The notes under the pieces were generated by a model. The model was not told the origin of the DNA. It worked only from the letters and a program-made list of their open reading frames with translations, and did no database searches. From NCBI RefSeq assembly GCF_014839835.1, contig NC_071646.1:3720001-3784000 (forward strand): a DNA stretch of 64,000 bases, given 5' to 3'. This document shows, in pieces, positions 54,414-64,000 of this stretch (its first letter is position 1; each line of letters starts with the position of its first letter). Source of the stretch: Dryobates pubescens. Lineage: Eukaryota; Chordata; Aves; Piciformes; Picidae. The position numbers and the translations under genes were made by a program.

Positions 54414-54914
54414 CAGGGAAACTGAGGAAAGCTGTGGGAAGTGCTGGGAAGCAGCAGGGAGAAGGTATGGAAGCTGTGATGTGCTTGCTGCAGGGAGCCT
54501 GGCAGCGCTGCCTTGATCCCTGCTGTGGGTCTGCAGGGAAAGAGCTGCTCCCATTTCAGATGAAGCTGAGAAGAGAAGCAAAGCTGTGAGCTGGTGTCAG
54601 CCTGGGTCACAGGGTGTCCTCGAGCCCAGGGAAGTGCATGCTCTCCAGGAATGAGCAAACAGCTAGTAAATGATGAGGTGGATGCTGCTGAAGTGGTGCA
54701 ATGGAGTCTTAAGCAAACACAGGCAGTATTTGACTTCCTGGCCACTGAGTCCTCCATCTCTTCCACCCAACTCTTTTTGGCAGAGCCCAGGGAGGGGAAG
54801 TGAAATCAGCCCTGGGAGGAGATGGAGCCAGAAAGAAAAGAAATTTTCTGTATTCCCTGCTGTGAAAGAGTTGGGCAAGTTCTGCTTCCTTGAAACCAGT
54901 GTAAGTGCTGCTTG
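54414..54914. other. Intergenic, nothing recognised
   Basis: About 500 bp of unique sequence between a CR1 copy and the 59-bp VNTR; no feature identified. Confidence 0.4.
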
Positions 54915-55150
54915 CTCCCTGGCTGGAGAGGGCTTTGGTAGTGCCTGGGAAATGCTGAGCTGCCTACAGACAGCTCCCTGGCTGGAGAGGGCTTTGGTAG
55001 TGCCTGGGAAGTGCTGAGCTGCCTACAGACAGCTCCCTGGCTGGAGAGGGCTTTGGTAGTGCCTGGGAAGTGCTGAGCTGCCTACAGACAGCTCCCTGGC
55101 TGGAGAGGGCTTTGGTAGTGCCTGGGAAGTGCTGAGCTGCCTACAGACAG
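54915..55150 (+). repeat. 59-bp VNTR, four copies
   Basis: Four head-to-tail copies of a 59-bp unit starting CTCCCTGGCTGGAGAGGGCT begin at 54915, 54974, 55033 and 55092. They are nearly identical (a single base noted in copy 1, AAATG versus GAAGTG), which indicates recent duplication and probable length polymorphism. Confidence 0.95.
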
Positions 55151-56607
55151 CTCCAGCCTGCAGCTGAGCCTGGCCGTGCAGGTTTCCCGTGAAAGCTGAC
55201 CCAGGCTATCTGTGGGTGCAGGAGATCAGTCCCAGGGGAGCCACAGCAGGGCTGCATGCCAGGCTTCTGCAGGCTGTTGGAGTTCCTTCTCTGGGCAGTA
55301 CCTGGGCAGCAGCAGGCAGCCAGCACCTTGCAGCGTTGAGCAGAATGGGAGATGGTTGTCTTGGCTGCTGGCCACGCTGGGGCAGCACCATTCCCCACTT
55401 CCTGCACCCTCCCACACCTCCTCGCTTTCTATTTCTCCTGTGGCTGCAGCCAGAAACCTCCTGTAGAGACAGCCACTACAAAGCTGCATGGTTGGGGCTT
55501 CAGTGGAGCCCACCTCCCTCTGAAGCGTGTGTCCTGCCCCTCCTGTGCCATCTGATGTCCCTGGGCACCCTGCCAACTGTCTGAGAGGTCAGCCAGGAGC
55601 CCTGTCTGTGCCTTCAAAATGCAGAAGTGCAAGGGAATGTGCACTTCAGTTCTGAGGATCATATCGTGCTCCAGCAGTCAGGCTCAGCCATTTCTGGCAC
55701 AGAGCACACAGCAGAGCTGGGAGCGAGCACTGAGCTGTGCCCCCCTCCCCGATCTGGCCAGGCTGGCCACAGCAACTGAAACAGAGTGGGAGCAGCAGGA
55801 GTGGGGTGCAAATGGCTCAGGCACTGAGGTGTCTGTCTTAGAGCTTGTTTCTGGAGCAACACTTGTGTGAATCTTTCTGTGTTCAGCTGATTAAGCTCTG
55901 GGCAATGCGATGCCAAGTTCGGGTTCCCAGCTTGCTCCCCAAACTCCTTTGCACTTCCAAGGCAAAACGTGTGAGAGGTTTGGACCAGTGGTAGCTCGGC
56001 AGGGGGGTGCTGGGGGGAGATGAGTGTGGCTCATGCTTTGAAAAGCACTAACTGCCTTGCTGCAGGGCAAGCAGTGGGGTTGGGCAGAGCCCAGGAGGTG
56101 GCAGAGGTTCCCCGCAGGTCCAAGTCGCAGCCGGTGCCCTGACAAGGAATCTCCTGGGGGTATGCATTTCCCAAGCCCCAGCCCTCTCTCGTGGGCTGGC
56201 CCAAATCTGTCTGCAGCTGCAGGGTGAGCTGGGGCAGAAGCCACCTCTGCAGAGGCTCAAGCTGGCCACGGACTGTAGCACAAGGCTCTTGTAGGCAGCG
56301 CAGAGGGGTGGCAGGAGAGCTGACGTGAGCCTTTGGCATCACTTTGGCCCCTGCTAAGAGCTCTTCCTCCAGGAGTGTTTGCTGTGTTTGCTTTGTCTCT
56401 TCAGCTCTATTTAAGGAAACTGTTTCTGGAGTTGGTGGAGCTACAAAGCAATGGCACCTTGCCACCAAACAAACCTCTCCATAAGCACTAAGGTACTCGA
56501 GGATGTGAGAAGAAGCTGGAGCCTGGCTGCCAGGTTTCTGTTGCACAAGGAGCTGCACAGCAAAATGCACTCAAGAGCATCCAGGCTGGAGTGGAGGACT
56601 CAGAGGT
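55151..56607. other. Intergenic, nothing recognised
   Basis: Unique, moderately GC-rich sequence. Long overlapping frames on both strands show no recognisable domain or splice pattern. Confidence 0.4.
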
Positions 56608-56783
56608 CAGCTACAGGTTGCCCAGGGAGGTGGTGGAAGCCTCATCCCTGGAGGTTTTTAAGGCCAGGCTGGATGTGGCTCTGAGCAACCTGCTGTAGTG
56701 TGAGGTGTCCCTGCCCATGGCAGGGGGGTTGGAACCAGATGATCCCTGAGGGCCCTTCCTACCCTGACAATTCTATGGTTCTG
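56608..56783 (+). repeat. CR1 3'-end fragment
   Basis: A plus-oriented CR1 tail of about 175 bp (TTGCCCAGGGAGGTGGTGGA to ACAATTCTATGGTTCTG). Confidence 0.85.
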
Positions 56784-58841
56784 CTGGCAGGAGGATGCTT
56801 CACAGACCAAAAATACTTAGAGCTGGGTCAAAGGGGCAGCAGCACCCATGTGTGGAAAGGTGCTTTGGAGTGGGTTTGTTTGCACCAGCAGAGAAAGTGT
56901 AAGAGCCTTAGACCATCCCACAGCTTCTTCTCAGCAGGCAGGTGTGAAGTGGTGTCTAGAAGATGCCCACAGTGCTGCTGGCCCTCCCAGGGCACAGGCC
57001 CTTGGTCTGTCCTTTTGGCAGCCATGGGCTGGAGATGTGCTCATAAAGAAGTGGTTGTGCTGCAAGCTGCTGTCTGTCTGCAGGGTGTGTGACCTGGGAC
57101 TGGAGACCTGCTGCTCAGCAGAGGGAAGGGGTCTTGCTTTGCACCCAGGCTGTAGTGTGCTGAGCCCACCTTGCCAGCGCTGTGGGTGAGGTGAGAACTT
57201 CTTCATCAGCTCCTGTCGTGCCCCCCAGGGCAGATGGCACAAGGGGCTGCTGCAGCTGCTGCAGCCAGAGGAAGGCACCAGCGTGCCCCCAGCAGGTACA
57301 GGACTGATCCAGGCTGTCCCTGTCCCAGCTCCTCCTGCTGTCAAGCAGAGATCAAAGACCTGATGAACAAAAGGCTGGGGCTGAGTCAGGGTGTTTCTGC
57401 CCAGACCCCCTGGCCCCACCGGGTTCCTGCTGGGGAAGGTACAAGGTGCACTTACTCTCTTCAGCTGTTTCCTCAGCCAGGCAGCATCTGTTTCCTGTAC
57501 TAAATATGGCAGAATCAGGTTGCCAGGCTGCTGTGCCTCCTCTCTCACCCAGGGAGGACCAGCCTGTGCCCTTCTGCTGTCCCTGCCATGCTTTGTCCCC
57601 AGCCCAGGGGTGCCCCAAGGTGCTGCATCCTTCTTCAAACCTTGCACCCTCTTTCCGGGGGCACTCAGCTCTTCTCCCACTGTCTTCCTTCAGCCCCAGC
57701 ATCAGGAAACCCTGGGCTGGAGGCTTTTGCAGCTTGCAAAGTGATTAAACACTCCCTGCAACCAGGAGCCAAACAGGGCTGGAATGTGGGATCAGGGAGT
57801 GTTTTGGTGTGGGAATCATCTCTGCCCTCCCCTAATCACTGCTTGTTTACAGGCACCCAGCCCCAGAGCCTGATTGAAGGGCTTCTGCCTTGCCTTCTCT
57901 ACCAGGCTGCTCTCCTGTAGCTGCAGGCTGTTCTCACACCAAGAGGCTTAGGGGACATATGGTGGGGCTCAGGCAGCAGAGCTCTGCCCGTGGGGTGCTG
58001 CCAAGCCCTAGCTCATGGCTGCTGCTGGCTGTGTGCATGTGAGGATCACATTCAGCCTTCCTGCCCCTGTGCATGCTCCTCCTGCTGCCTGCGGCTGCAC
58101 TACCTGCATGCCCTTCCTGCCACGGACAGGAATAGTTTGTCATGCAAAAAGCTGTGGCTGGAGGCAGGCTGCCTCGGGCAGGCCAATAAACCCGGCAGCA
58201 GGAGGAGCTGTGAGCAAGAAGGATCAGGCTCAGCTCCCCAGGAGCCAGGATGCACTTTTCCATCCCCCCCCATGGTACCAGGTGGGCATCAGCCGCGGAG
58301 CAAAGGCAGGGAGGCCGTGGGGCACCTCAGCAGCCTGCTCGGGACGGGCGGGAGGGTGCCAAGGACTTGGTGCCACACAAAAGCACCCACCCGAGAGTGG
58401 GCTGCAGCTGGGGCAGCTGGGGAGCCAGCACTGCAGGGCTTTGGTTCAGATGAAGCTTTGGAGGAGTATTTTTAGCTGGTGTTAGTCAGCAGCGGTGCCC
58501 ACAGAGCGCTGCGGAGAAGGCAGCTCCAGGAGGAGCCTGGGGTAAGTGGGGCTGTGTGCCAGGGGCAGCTCCCAGAGGGCACAGCCCAGGGATGTCCTCC
58601 TTGGATGGGGTTAAACTTTTGGATCCTGAGCACTTGATGGATTTGCCATTTCAAGGCTGTGTTCAGCCTGCTCAGTTCTTGGATGGCTCCAGTGAAAGGC
58701 TTCCAGCTATTCCCCAAGGGTCCTCCTACATCCTGGTGAGATAAGGATCAGGAAGGGAAGGTCTATCTGCAATCTCAGCTGCAGCTTGGAGCACAGATTC
58801 CCTTTCCACATCGGGGGTGGAGGGGAGGAGAACAGATCATC
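56784..58841. other. Intergenic, nothing recognised
   Basis: Unique sequence, locally GC-rich at 58180-58400 but without a convincing CpG island. In human the next gene after ADORA3 is RAP1A, whose first exons are non-coding; such an exon could lie here unseen. No RAP1A coding sequence is present. Confidence 0.35.
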
Positions 58842-59083
58842 AGGGAAGGGAAGGGAAGGGAAGGGAAGGGAAGGGAAGGGAAGGGAAGGGAAGGGAAGGG
58901 AAGGGACGGGAAGGGAAGGGAAGGGAAGGGAAGGGAAGGGAAGGGAAGGGAAGGGAAGGGAAGGGAAGGGAAGGGAAGGGAAGGGAAGGGAAGGGAAGGG
59001 AAGGGAAGGGAAGGGAAGGGAAGGGAAGGGAAGGGAAGGGAAGGGAAGGGAAGGGAAGGGAAGGGAAGGGAAGGGAAGGGAAG
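58842..59083 (+). repeat. (AAGGG)n microsatellite, about 48 units
   Basis: About 240 bp of pure GGGAA/AAGGG pentamer, with one visible interruption (AAGGGACGGG near 58905). The plus strand is G-rich. Long LPFPS/GKGRE frames on both strands are artefacts of the array. Confidence 0.97.
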
Positions 59084-61234
59084 TAGAGAGAAAAACCCCA
59101 CAATAGTGATCTGCTGTGAGTCAACCACAGCCACAGCAGCTTTGCTGTGGTGGGGCAGGGAGAAGGCAGCAACAGCTCTGCCTGAACATCCTGCTCAGGG
59201 CTGCCAGGAGCTGGTGCCCTCACGGTGCCCATGTGCCCCAGCTGAGCCTCCTCACTTTGAGGCATGGATGGGGTGAGCAATCCTTCCTCTTTCTTTACTC
59301 CTGCTCTTGTGCCAGGAGGTGTGGAGGAGAGGGTTTGTTTTTTCAGGGACTTATTTCACATTTAACTTGAAGGGGGGAAAAAAGCCAAGCAGCAGCTCCT
59401 AAAGCAAGGGGCAGGGAGTGGGCAGAGCTCTCCTGCCTGCCCCTGCCTTGGGAGGAAGAGGAAATGAAAGCAAAGCAGAGAGGATGTGAAGGAGGAGCAG
59501 GGTCACAGCTGCTTTCACAGGGACTGGCCACAGGCTGCTGATTAAGGAGGCAGAATGAGTGACAACAGTGAGCACTGCCATGGCACTGCTCCGTGCCTCA
59601 GTTTCCCCATCCATGGAAAGAGGAAGGTCCATCTGGTCTTGACAGAGTGCTGGCAGCTGGGGAAAGCCAGGCAGGAGCAGAGTCCTTTTGGTTTCCTTCT
59701 GAAACCTCCCATCTGGCCACCTGCCCATTGGATGTGGGGGCACAGGGATGTCAGAAGAGGCTCTCAGGGCTTCTCCTGGCTGGGAGAACCCAAAGCAAGC
59801 TCCCCCAGCGCGTGTTCAGCTTTGCTGGAAGACAGAGTTCACTGTCCTTGGAATCCAGATCTTGTTCCAAAGATGATTTCAACCCCTGTCAAAAGCAAAT
59901 TGTCACTGAAGAATCAGATCTGGAAAGCTTTTCCTCCCTTCCACATCCCTTTCCCTCAGACTGAACCACGCTGGATGGACATCAGGGGAGTTCCTTCCAG
60001 TGACTCAACAGCCAGAGGTGGTGCCAACGTGTCTGTGCTGCTGGGAGCTCCCCAGTCCACAGCAGGGCCTCAGTCTGGGCTGCTCCTGAGCAGAGCAGCA
60101 GAGCTAGAGAGGGTGTAAAATGCTGATCCTGGTGAGCCCAGCAGTGGCTGGAGCTGGCAGATGGTGCTGTGAGATGTGCCAGTACCCACAGCAGCCAGGG
60201 GCTGGCCATAGGTGGCCATGTGGAAGCCCCCACCTTCTGCCCCTGCTGGTGCCCAGACCTCTGCATCACTTCTCTGCACCCCTGGGGAGCCCAGGGTAGG
60301 TGTGACCACTCCATGGCATGGGCATTAGCCCAGGGTCTGGCAGCAGGAGAGAGCAGGGTGGTGACAAAGGGCATTAATGCCCTGAGGACCATGGCAGCAC
60401 AGGGACAAGCTGCATCCCTGGGGCTCTCTGCCTGCTGTACTTCCTGGAAGGCAGCAGTTTGTGGCTCTCTGCCTGATTTCTCAAGGAACTCTGATGGTGA
60501 CCTGGGCACCTCCTGCAGAGCCAGCCCATCCCTCCTCCCTGCTGCTTGACCCTGCCAACGGGAGTGGAGCAACCACCACCACTGCCAGGGCAGCACAGGG
60601 CACTGTGGTGGGGAGAGCACAGGCTGCCAACCTGCTGAGGGCAGGAAACGTGGCCCCAAACCCCACAGCCCCTCCCTGGGCTGAGCAGGGACACTGCCAG
60701 GAGCTGTTTCCGCCCCCCTACCCCCTCCAGCAGGCTGCCAGCTCCTGCCCCACAGCTGCTGCAGGACAATCTTCACTCCTTTTAAGTCCAAGGGGCTGGG
60801 GAAGCTCTGCTGCAGCAGCCAGCTCCATGTATGGGGATGGCATCGTCCCTGCCCTGGGAGGCTGCTGACCACAGCTGCTGCTCTGTGGGCACAGCTGGCC
60901 ATGCTCTCCACCCTGTGCCTGGGCAAGGGGAGAGGCTGCTCCAGAACTGAAACCTGTCCTGGGAAACCCAGCAAGAGCTGGGGGTGGTGCTGCTGCCGCT
61001 GCTCCCGAGGTGGTTTTGCTCAGCTGGTTGATGTGGGTCTGGATTTCAAACCTCCTGAGCCCTGGGAGTGAGTGAGTCTGGCTGCTCAGCTCCTCGAGGA
61101 GAGCAGAGCCTGTGTGGGAGGCAGCTGGGGCTGTCAAACCAGTATGGCCCAGTGGGTTTGCCCAGCAGACAGCTGGGACGAGGCTGCTGCACCTCCTAAC
61201 TGGATCCTGGCTGTCAGGCCCTGGACCTCCAGCT
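59084..61234. other. Intergenic, nothing recognised
   Basis: Unique sequence of about 2.1 kb. Long chance frames occur on both strands (for example minus 59982-60974) but have no recognisable domain. Confidence 0.4.
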
Positions 61235-61295
61235 TTAAGCTGGGATTTGATGGTCTTGAAGGGCTTTCCCAGCCCAAGCCATTGCATGGTCCTGC
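61235..61295 (+). repeat. CR1 tail remnant
   Basis: A decayed plus-oriented CR1 tail (TTTGATGGTCTTGAAGGGCT, then CCCAAGCCATTGCATGGTCC). Confidence 0.65.
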
Positions 61296-62789
61296 CCTTC
61301 TGTGCCTTTCACAATTAATTGCATTATAATTGGAGGGTTTTCAATGTTTTCTTTTGGGGAGCAGAATCAGTCTGGGTTTTGAGTGTTCAGCTGCACCTCA
61401 ACCTATAGATGTCCCTGAGGTGTACACAGAGGCTGTGGCTTAGCTCTAAGAGCCAGGAGCAGTGGTTGTGGGGCTTAAACAGGGGGCTGCAAGGCAGCTC
61501 CTTACTCTCCCACCTCCTCCTGGGTGAAAAGCAGCACGCAGGCAAATGGCTGGAGGTGCAGCCTCTGGGGTCCAGCCCTGGACTGAAGGCACCAGGGCCC
61601 TGTGCTGTCATTTAAAAGGTCATCAGCATGTTCTGAAGAGCACTGCTGGCAGCTTTGCCTGGCTACCTTTAAAATGAGACAATTATTGTCAGCCCTGCAC
61701 TTGACCTGAGTTCACCCACCCCAGAGGTGCCCTGGGCTGGATGGGTACAGTCACCTTCACCCTCCCCCTGGCTGCCTGCATAAGTGAAGGGATCCTGCTG
61801 CAGCTGCTACAGATGAGAGATGCTCATCCTTTGCAGAAAGTTCATTTCCTCATTAGCAGCAATAAAGCCCAGAATGCCTGGTTTGTGCCCCAGGAGAGCC
61901 CCAGGTAGAGCACCATGGGCACAGGAGCAGCAGCGTGAGAGGTGTGCAGAGCCTGGGCTCTCTCCAGGCTCCTGGGGACCTCATGCCACACTGTGCCTCC
62001 TCCAAGCAGCATGGAATGTGGGTCTGGATGCTGCTGACATCTCAAAGGGCAGTGATGAGTGTCTGGGGGGTTTAATCAAGTCTCATCACCCCTCTCTTGG
62101 CTCTCTCCATCCCCTCCATATCCCTGCTCATTCCCTTATCACAAGTCCCCTCCTGCCCTGCAGCTGCAGGGAGCTTGGTGGGATGTCACCCACCTGAGGA
62201 TCTGGGGATCCCTGGTCAGGACCAGCACAGGGGATGGCTGTGGGCTCCAGGCTTTTCCTTGCTCCATCCTTCCTCTTCCCCTGGGTCTGGCTTCTCCCCT
62301 GTCATGTTCTGTGGAAATCTGCTGTGGGCAAGCCCTGCAGGATGGGGAATGCCTCAGTGCCACTTATTTCTGAGACATGACTCACCCCCTGCCTGGCATC
62401 CACAGACTAATTCATCATTGTCAACAGAACCACTTGTAGTGGGGGGAGCTTTTATTTCCCCTGGATCTCTGTTTGGGGTTTTGTTCCCCCCTGCCTTTCC
62501 TTCTCTGATCAAACCAAGACCTTATTTATAGCATGGCCATTTCTGTCTGGGTAAGCCCAGAGTGGCCCCAATGGCTTAAAGGGATTTACTCCAGATTTAC
62601 AGGGGTGTAATGAACAGGGGGATTTGGTCCTGGCTGCACTAATCCTCCCCGAGGTGGAAGCAGAGGCTTTCCCCAAGGCATGGGGAGTCACATGGAAAGG
62701 AACAAACAAAACCCCACAGGCCCCTTTGGAGCGGACAGGGAGCTCCAAAACCATAGAGGCACAGAGTCTGTCTGCTGAGGTGTCCACAG
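61296..62789. other. Intergenic, nothing recognised
   Basis: Unique sequence of about 1.5 kb with no exon, repeat or motif that could be supported. Confidence 0.4.
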
Positions 62790-63400
62790 GGTCAGTGCTC
62801 CCCATGTCCCCAAGGCACCTGCAAGTGTTCCCAAGTCCCCACTTTGTCCCCAAACCCCCATGGTGTCCACAGGCACCTGTAGTGTCCCTAAGCTCCTCTG
62901 GTGTGCCCCAGCCCCAGTGGAGTTCTTCAAGCCTCTGTGGTGTCCCCAAACTCCTCTGGTGTGCTCCAGCTCCAGTGGAGCTCTTCCAGCTTCTGTGGTG
63001 TCATAGAATAGAAGAGAATCAATAAGGTTGGAAGAGACCTCAAAGATCACCAAGTCCAACCTCACCCAACACCTCCTGACTACTAAACCATGGCTCCAAG
63101 TGCCACATCCAATCCCCTCTTGAACACCTCCAGGGATGGGGACTCCACCACCTCCCTGGGCAGCACATTCCAATGGCTAACGACTCTCTCTGGGAAGAAC
63201 TTTCTCCTCACCTCCAGCCTAAGCCTCCCCTGGTTCAGGAAACATCCCCAATGTTCCCCTAAACATCCCCAAGCCCCCAAGGAGTCTCCAAGCCCTTCTG
63301 GTGTGCCCCAGCCCCAGTGGAGCTCTTCAAACCTCTGTGGTGTCCCCAAGCCCCCAAGGAGTCTCCAAGCCCCTCTGGTGTGCCCCAGCCCCATGCAGGC
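62790..63400. repeat. Imperfect 58-bp minisatellite split by CR1
   Basis: A degenerate repeat based on TCTGGTGTGCCCCAGCCCCA followed by GTGGAG, CTCTTCAAGCC and TGTGGTGTCC occurs at about 62897 and 62955 (58 bp apart) and resumes at 63297 and 63374 after a CR1 copy. Related shorter GTGTCCCCAA motifs extend it leftward to about 62790. Confidence 0.75.
63001..63240 (-). repeat. CR1 inserted in minisatellite
   Basis: A minus-oriented CR1 3' end of about 240 bp (ATCAATAAGGTTGGAAGAGA to CACCTCCAGCCTAAGCCTCC). Flanking minisatellite units on both sides show that it inserted into the array. Confidence 0.88.
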
Positions 63401-63486
63401 TCCCACAGCAGCTGCACTTCCATGCTGGTCCCTCCAGCCTGGGCTCTGCTGGGCAATTCTATCCTCACTTGCAATACAACACATCC

Positions 63487-63560
63487 CAGAGCCAGAGAAT
63501 CATTAAGGATGGAAAAGACCTCTAAGATCATCGAGTCCACCACCATTTGGTGCAGCTCAG
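63487..63560 (-). repeat. Short CR1 tail
   Basis: A minus-oriented CR1 tail of about 75 bp (ATTAAGGATGGAAAAGACCT, then CATCGAGTCCACCACCA). Confidence 0.75.
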
Positions 63561-64000
63561 AGAGGAGAAGACACCACGAGGGTCAGTGCCCTTCTCCCAG
63601 CCCTACAACCACAGCTTCCCAGGACAGGAAACGAAGGAGAGTCACAAACGAAGAGGAGGAAGGGAAACGTTTTGGTCTTTATTTGCTCAGAGGTGGTACT
63701 GAGAGCAAACTGTTGTGAAGGAAGTGGTCCTGAGAGGGTACAAAGCGCCTGGAGCCTCCCCAGGATTTCAGCTCCATGCTGGACCAGGCTCCACAAACAG
63801 GAAGATGAGCTGGAGGCAGCCAGGCTGGGGAGGCTGCCAGGGTGCAGGTTCACCAGGAGGCTCCTCAGGAAGGAAGCATCATTTGTACCTTTTTATTTTT
63901 AATCCCTGTGTATTTGGACCCAGCTGTTTCCATGAGGGCTGCTCTGAAGGGAGGCTTCTTTTGTTCTGCAGTTACCTCAGAGAGGTTATTTGGTTCCTTA
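63561..64000. other. Right-edge sequence, possible minus-strand 3' UTR
   Basis: No coding exon recognised. A minus-strand AATAAA (TTTATT at 63678-63683) is compatible with the 3' end of a minus-strand gene lying to the right of the window, but single hexamers are weak evidence. Confidence 0.25.

Noticed and set aside
58775-59280. Long LPFPS and GKGRE frames over the pentamer array.
   Set aside because: A pure (AAGGG)n array has no stop in any frame; these are artefacts.
59982-60974. A 330-codon minus-strand frame.
   Set aside because: No domain, no homology recognised, low-complexity composition, and overlapping open frames on the plus strand.
53062-64000. RAP1A, expected next to ADORA3 from human gene order.
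   Set aside because: None of the RAP1A coding peptides (for example its GTP-binding P-loop region) is visible; a non-coding first exon cannot be excluded.

Overview
This window is avian genomic DNA. The evidence is intron-containing vertebrate genes with GT-AG splice sites, and about forty pieces of the bird LINE CR1 on both strands, covering roughly 11 kb (about 17%) of 64 kb by my estimate. That CR1 load is well above what I would expect in chicken and suggests a CR1-rich lineage such as Piciformes; this is inference. The gene set matches human 6p21.1 (GUCA1A, GUCA1ANB, C6orf132) joined to human 1p13.2 (WDR77, ATP5PB, C1orf162, ADORA3), a combination that I recall sits on chicken microchromosome 26.

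Layout. 0-5 kb: coding exon 1 of GUCA1A (photoreceptor calcium sensor) on the minus strand, running off the left edge, and upstream of it a small minus-strand gene that looks like GUCA1ANB. 5-10.6 kb: intergenic DNA with CR1 pieces and a unique AT-rich patch that may be regulatory. 10.7-28.8 kb: the C6orf132 homologue on the plus strand, five coding exons, 1283 residues, with one 3.4-kb exon that is proline-rich and carries 28 tandem 7-residue repeats, then a long repeat-free 3' UTR. 28.8-31.1 kb: a tail-to-tail gap between the two human-synteny blocks.

31.1-36.6 kb: WDR77 (MEP50), minus strand, ten coding exons, 356 residues. 36.6-36.8 kb: a 206-bp bidirectional CpG promoter with two TCTCGCGAGA elements and a YY1 site. 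36.8-40.7 kb: ATP5PB, plus strand, seven coding exons, 252 residues. 43.9-46.8 kb: a C1orf162 homologue, plus strand, five coding exons, 127 residues, a small one-pass membrane protein with a cytoplasmic ITIM-like tyrosine. 50.7-53.1 kb: ADORA3, minus strand, two coding exons, 314 residues. 53-64 kb: no gene recognised; it holds CR1 copies, a 59-bp VNTR, an (AAGGG)n array and a minisatellite split by CR1.

The genes do not form one pathway. WDR77/ATP5PB is a shared-promoter housekeeping pair, GUCA1A is photoreceptor-specific, and C1orf162/ADORA3 are membrane signalling genes. Exon boundaries were read by eye; for each complete gene the summed exon lengths are a multiple of three. No endogenous retrovirus, tRNA, rRNA or CRISPR array was recognised.
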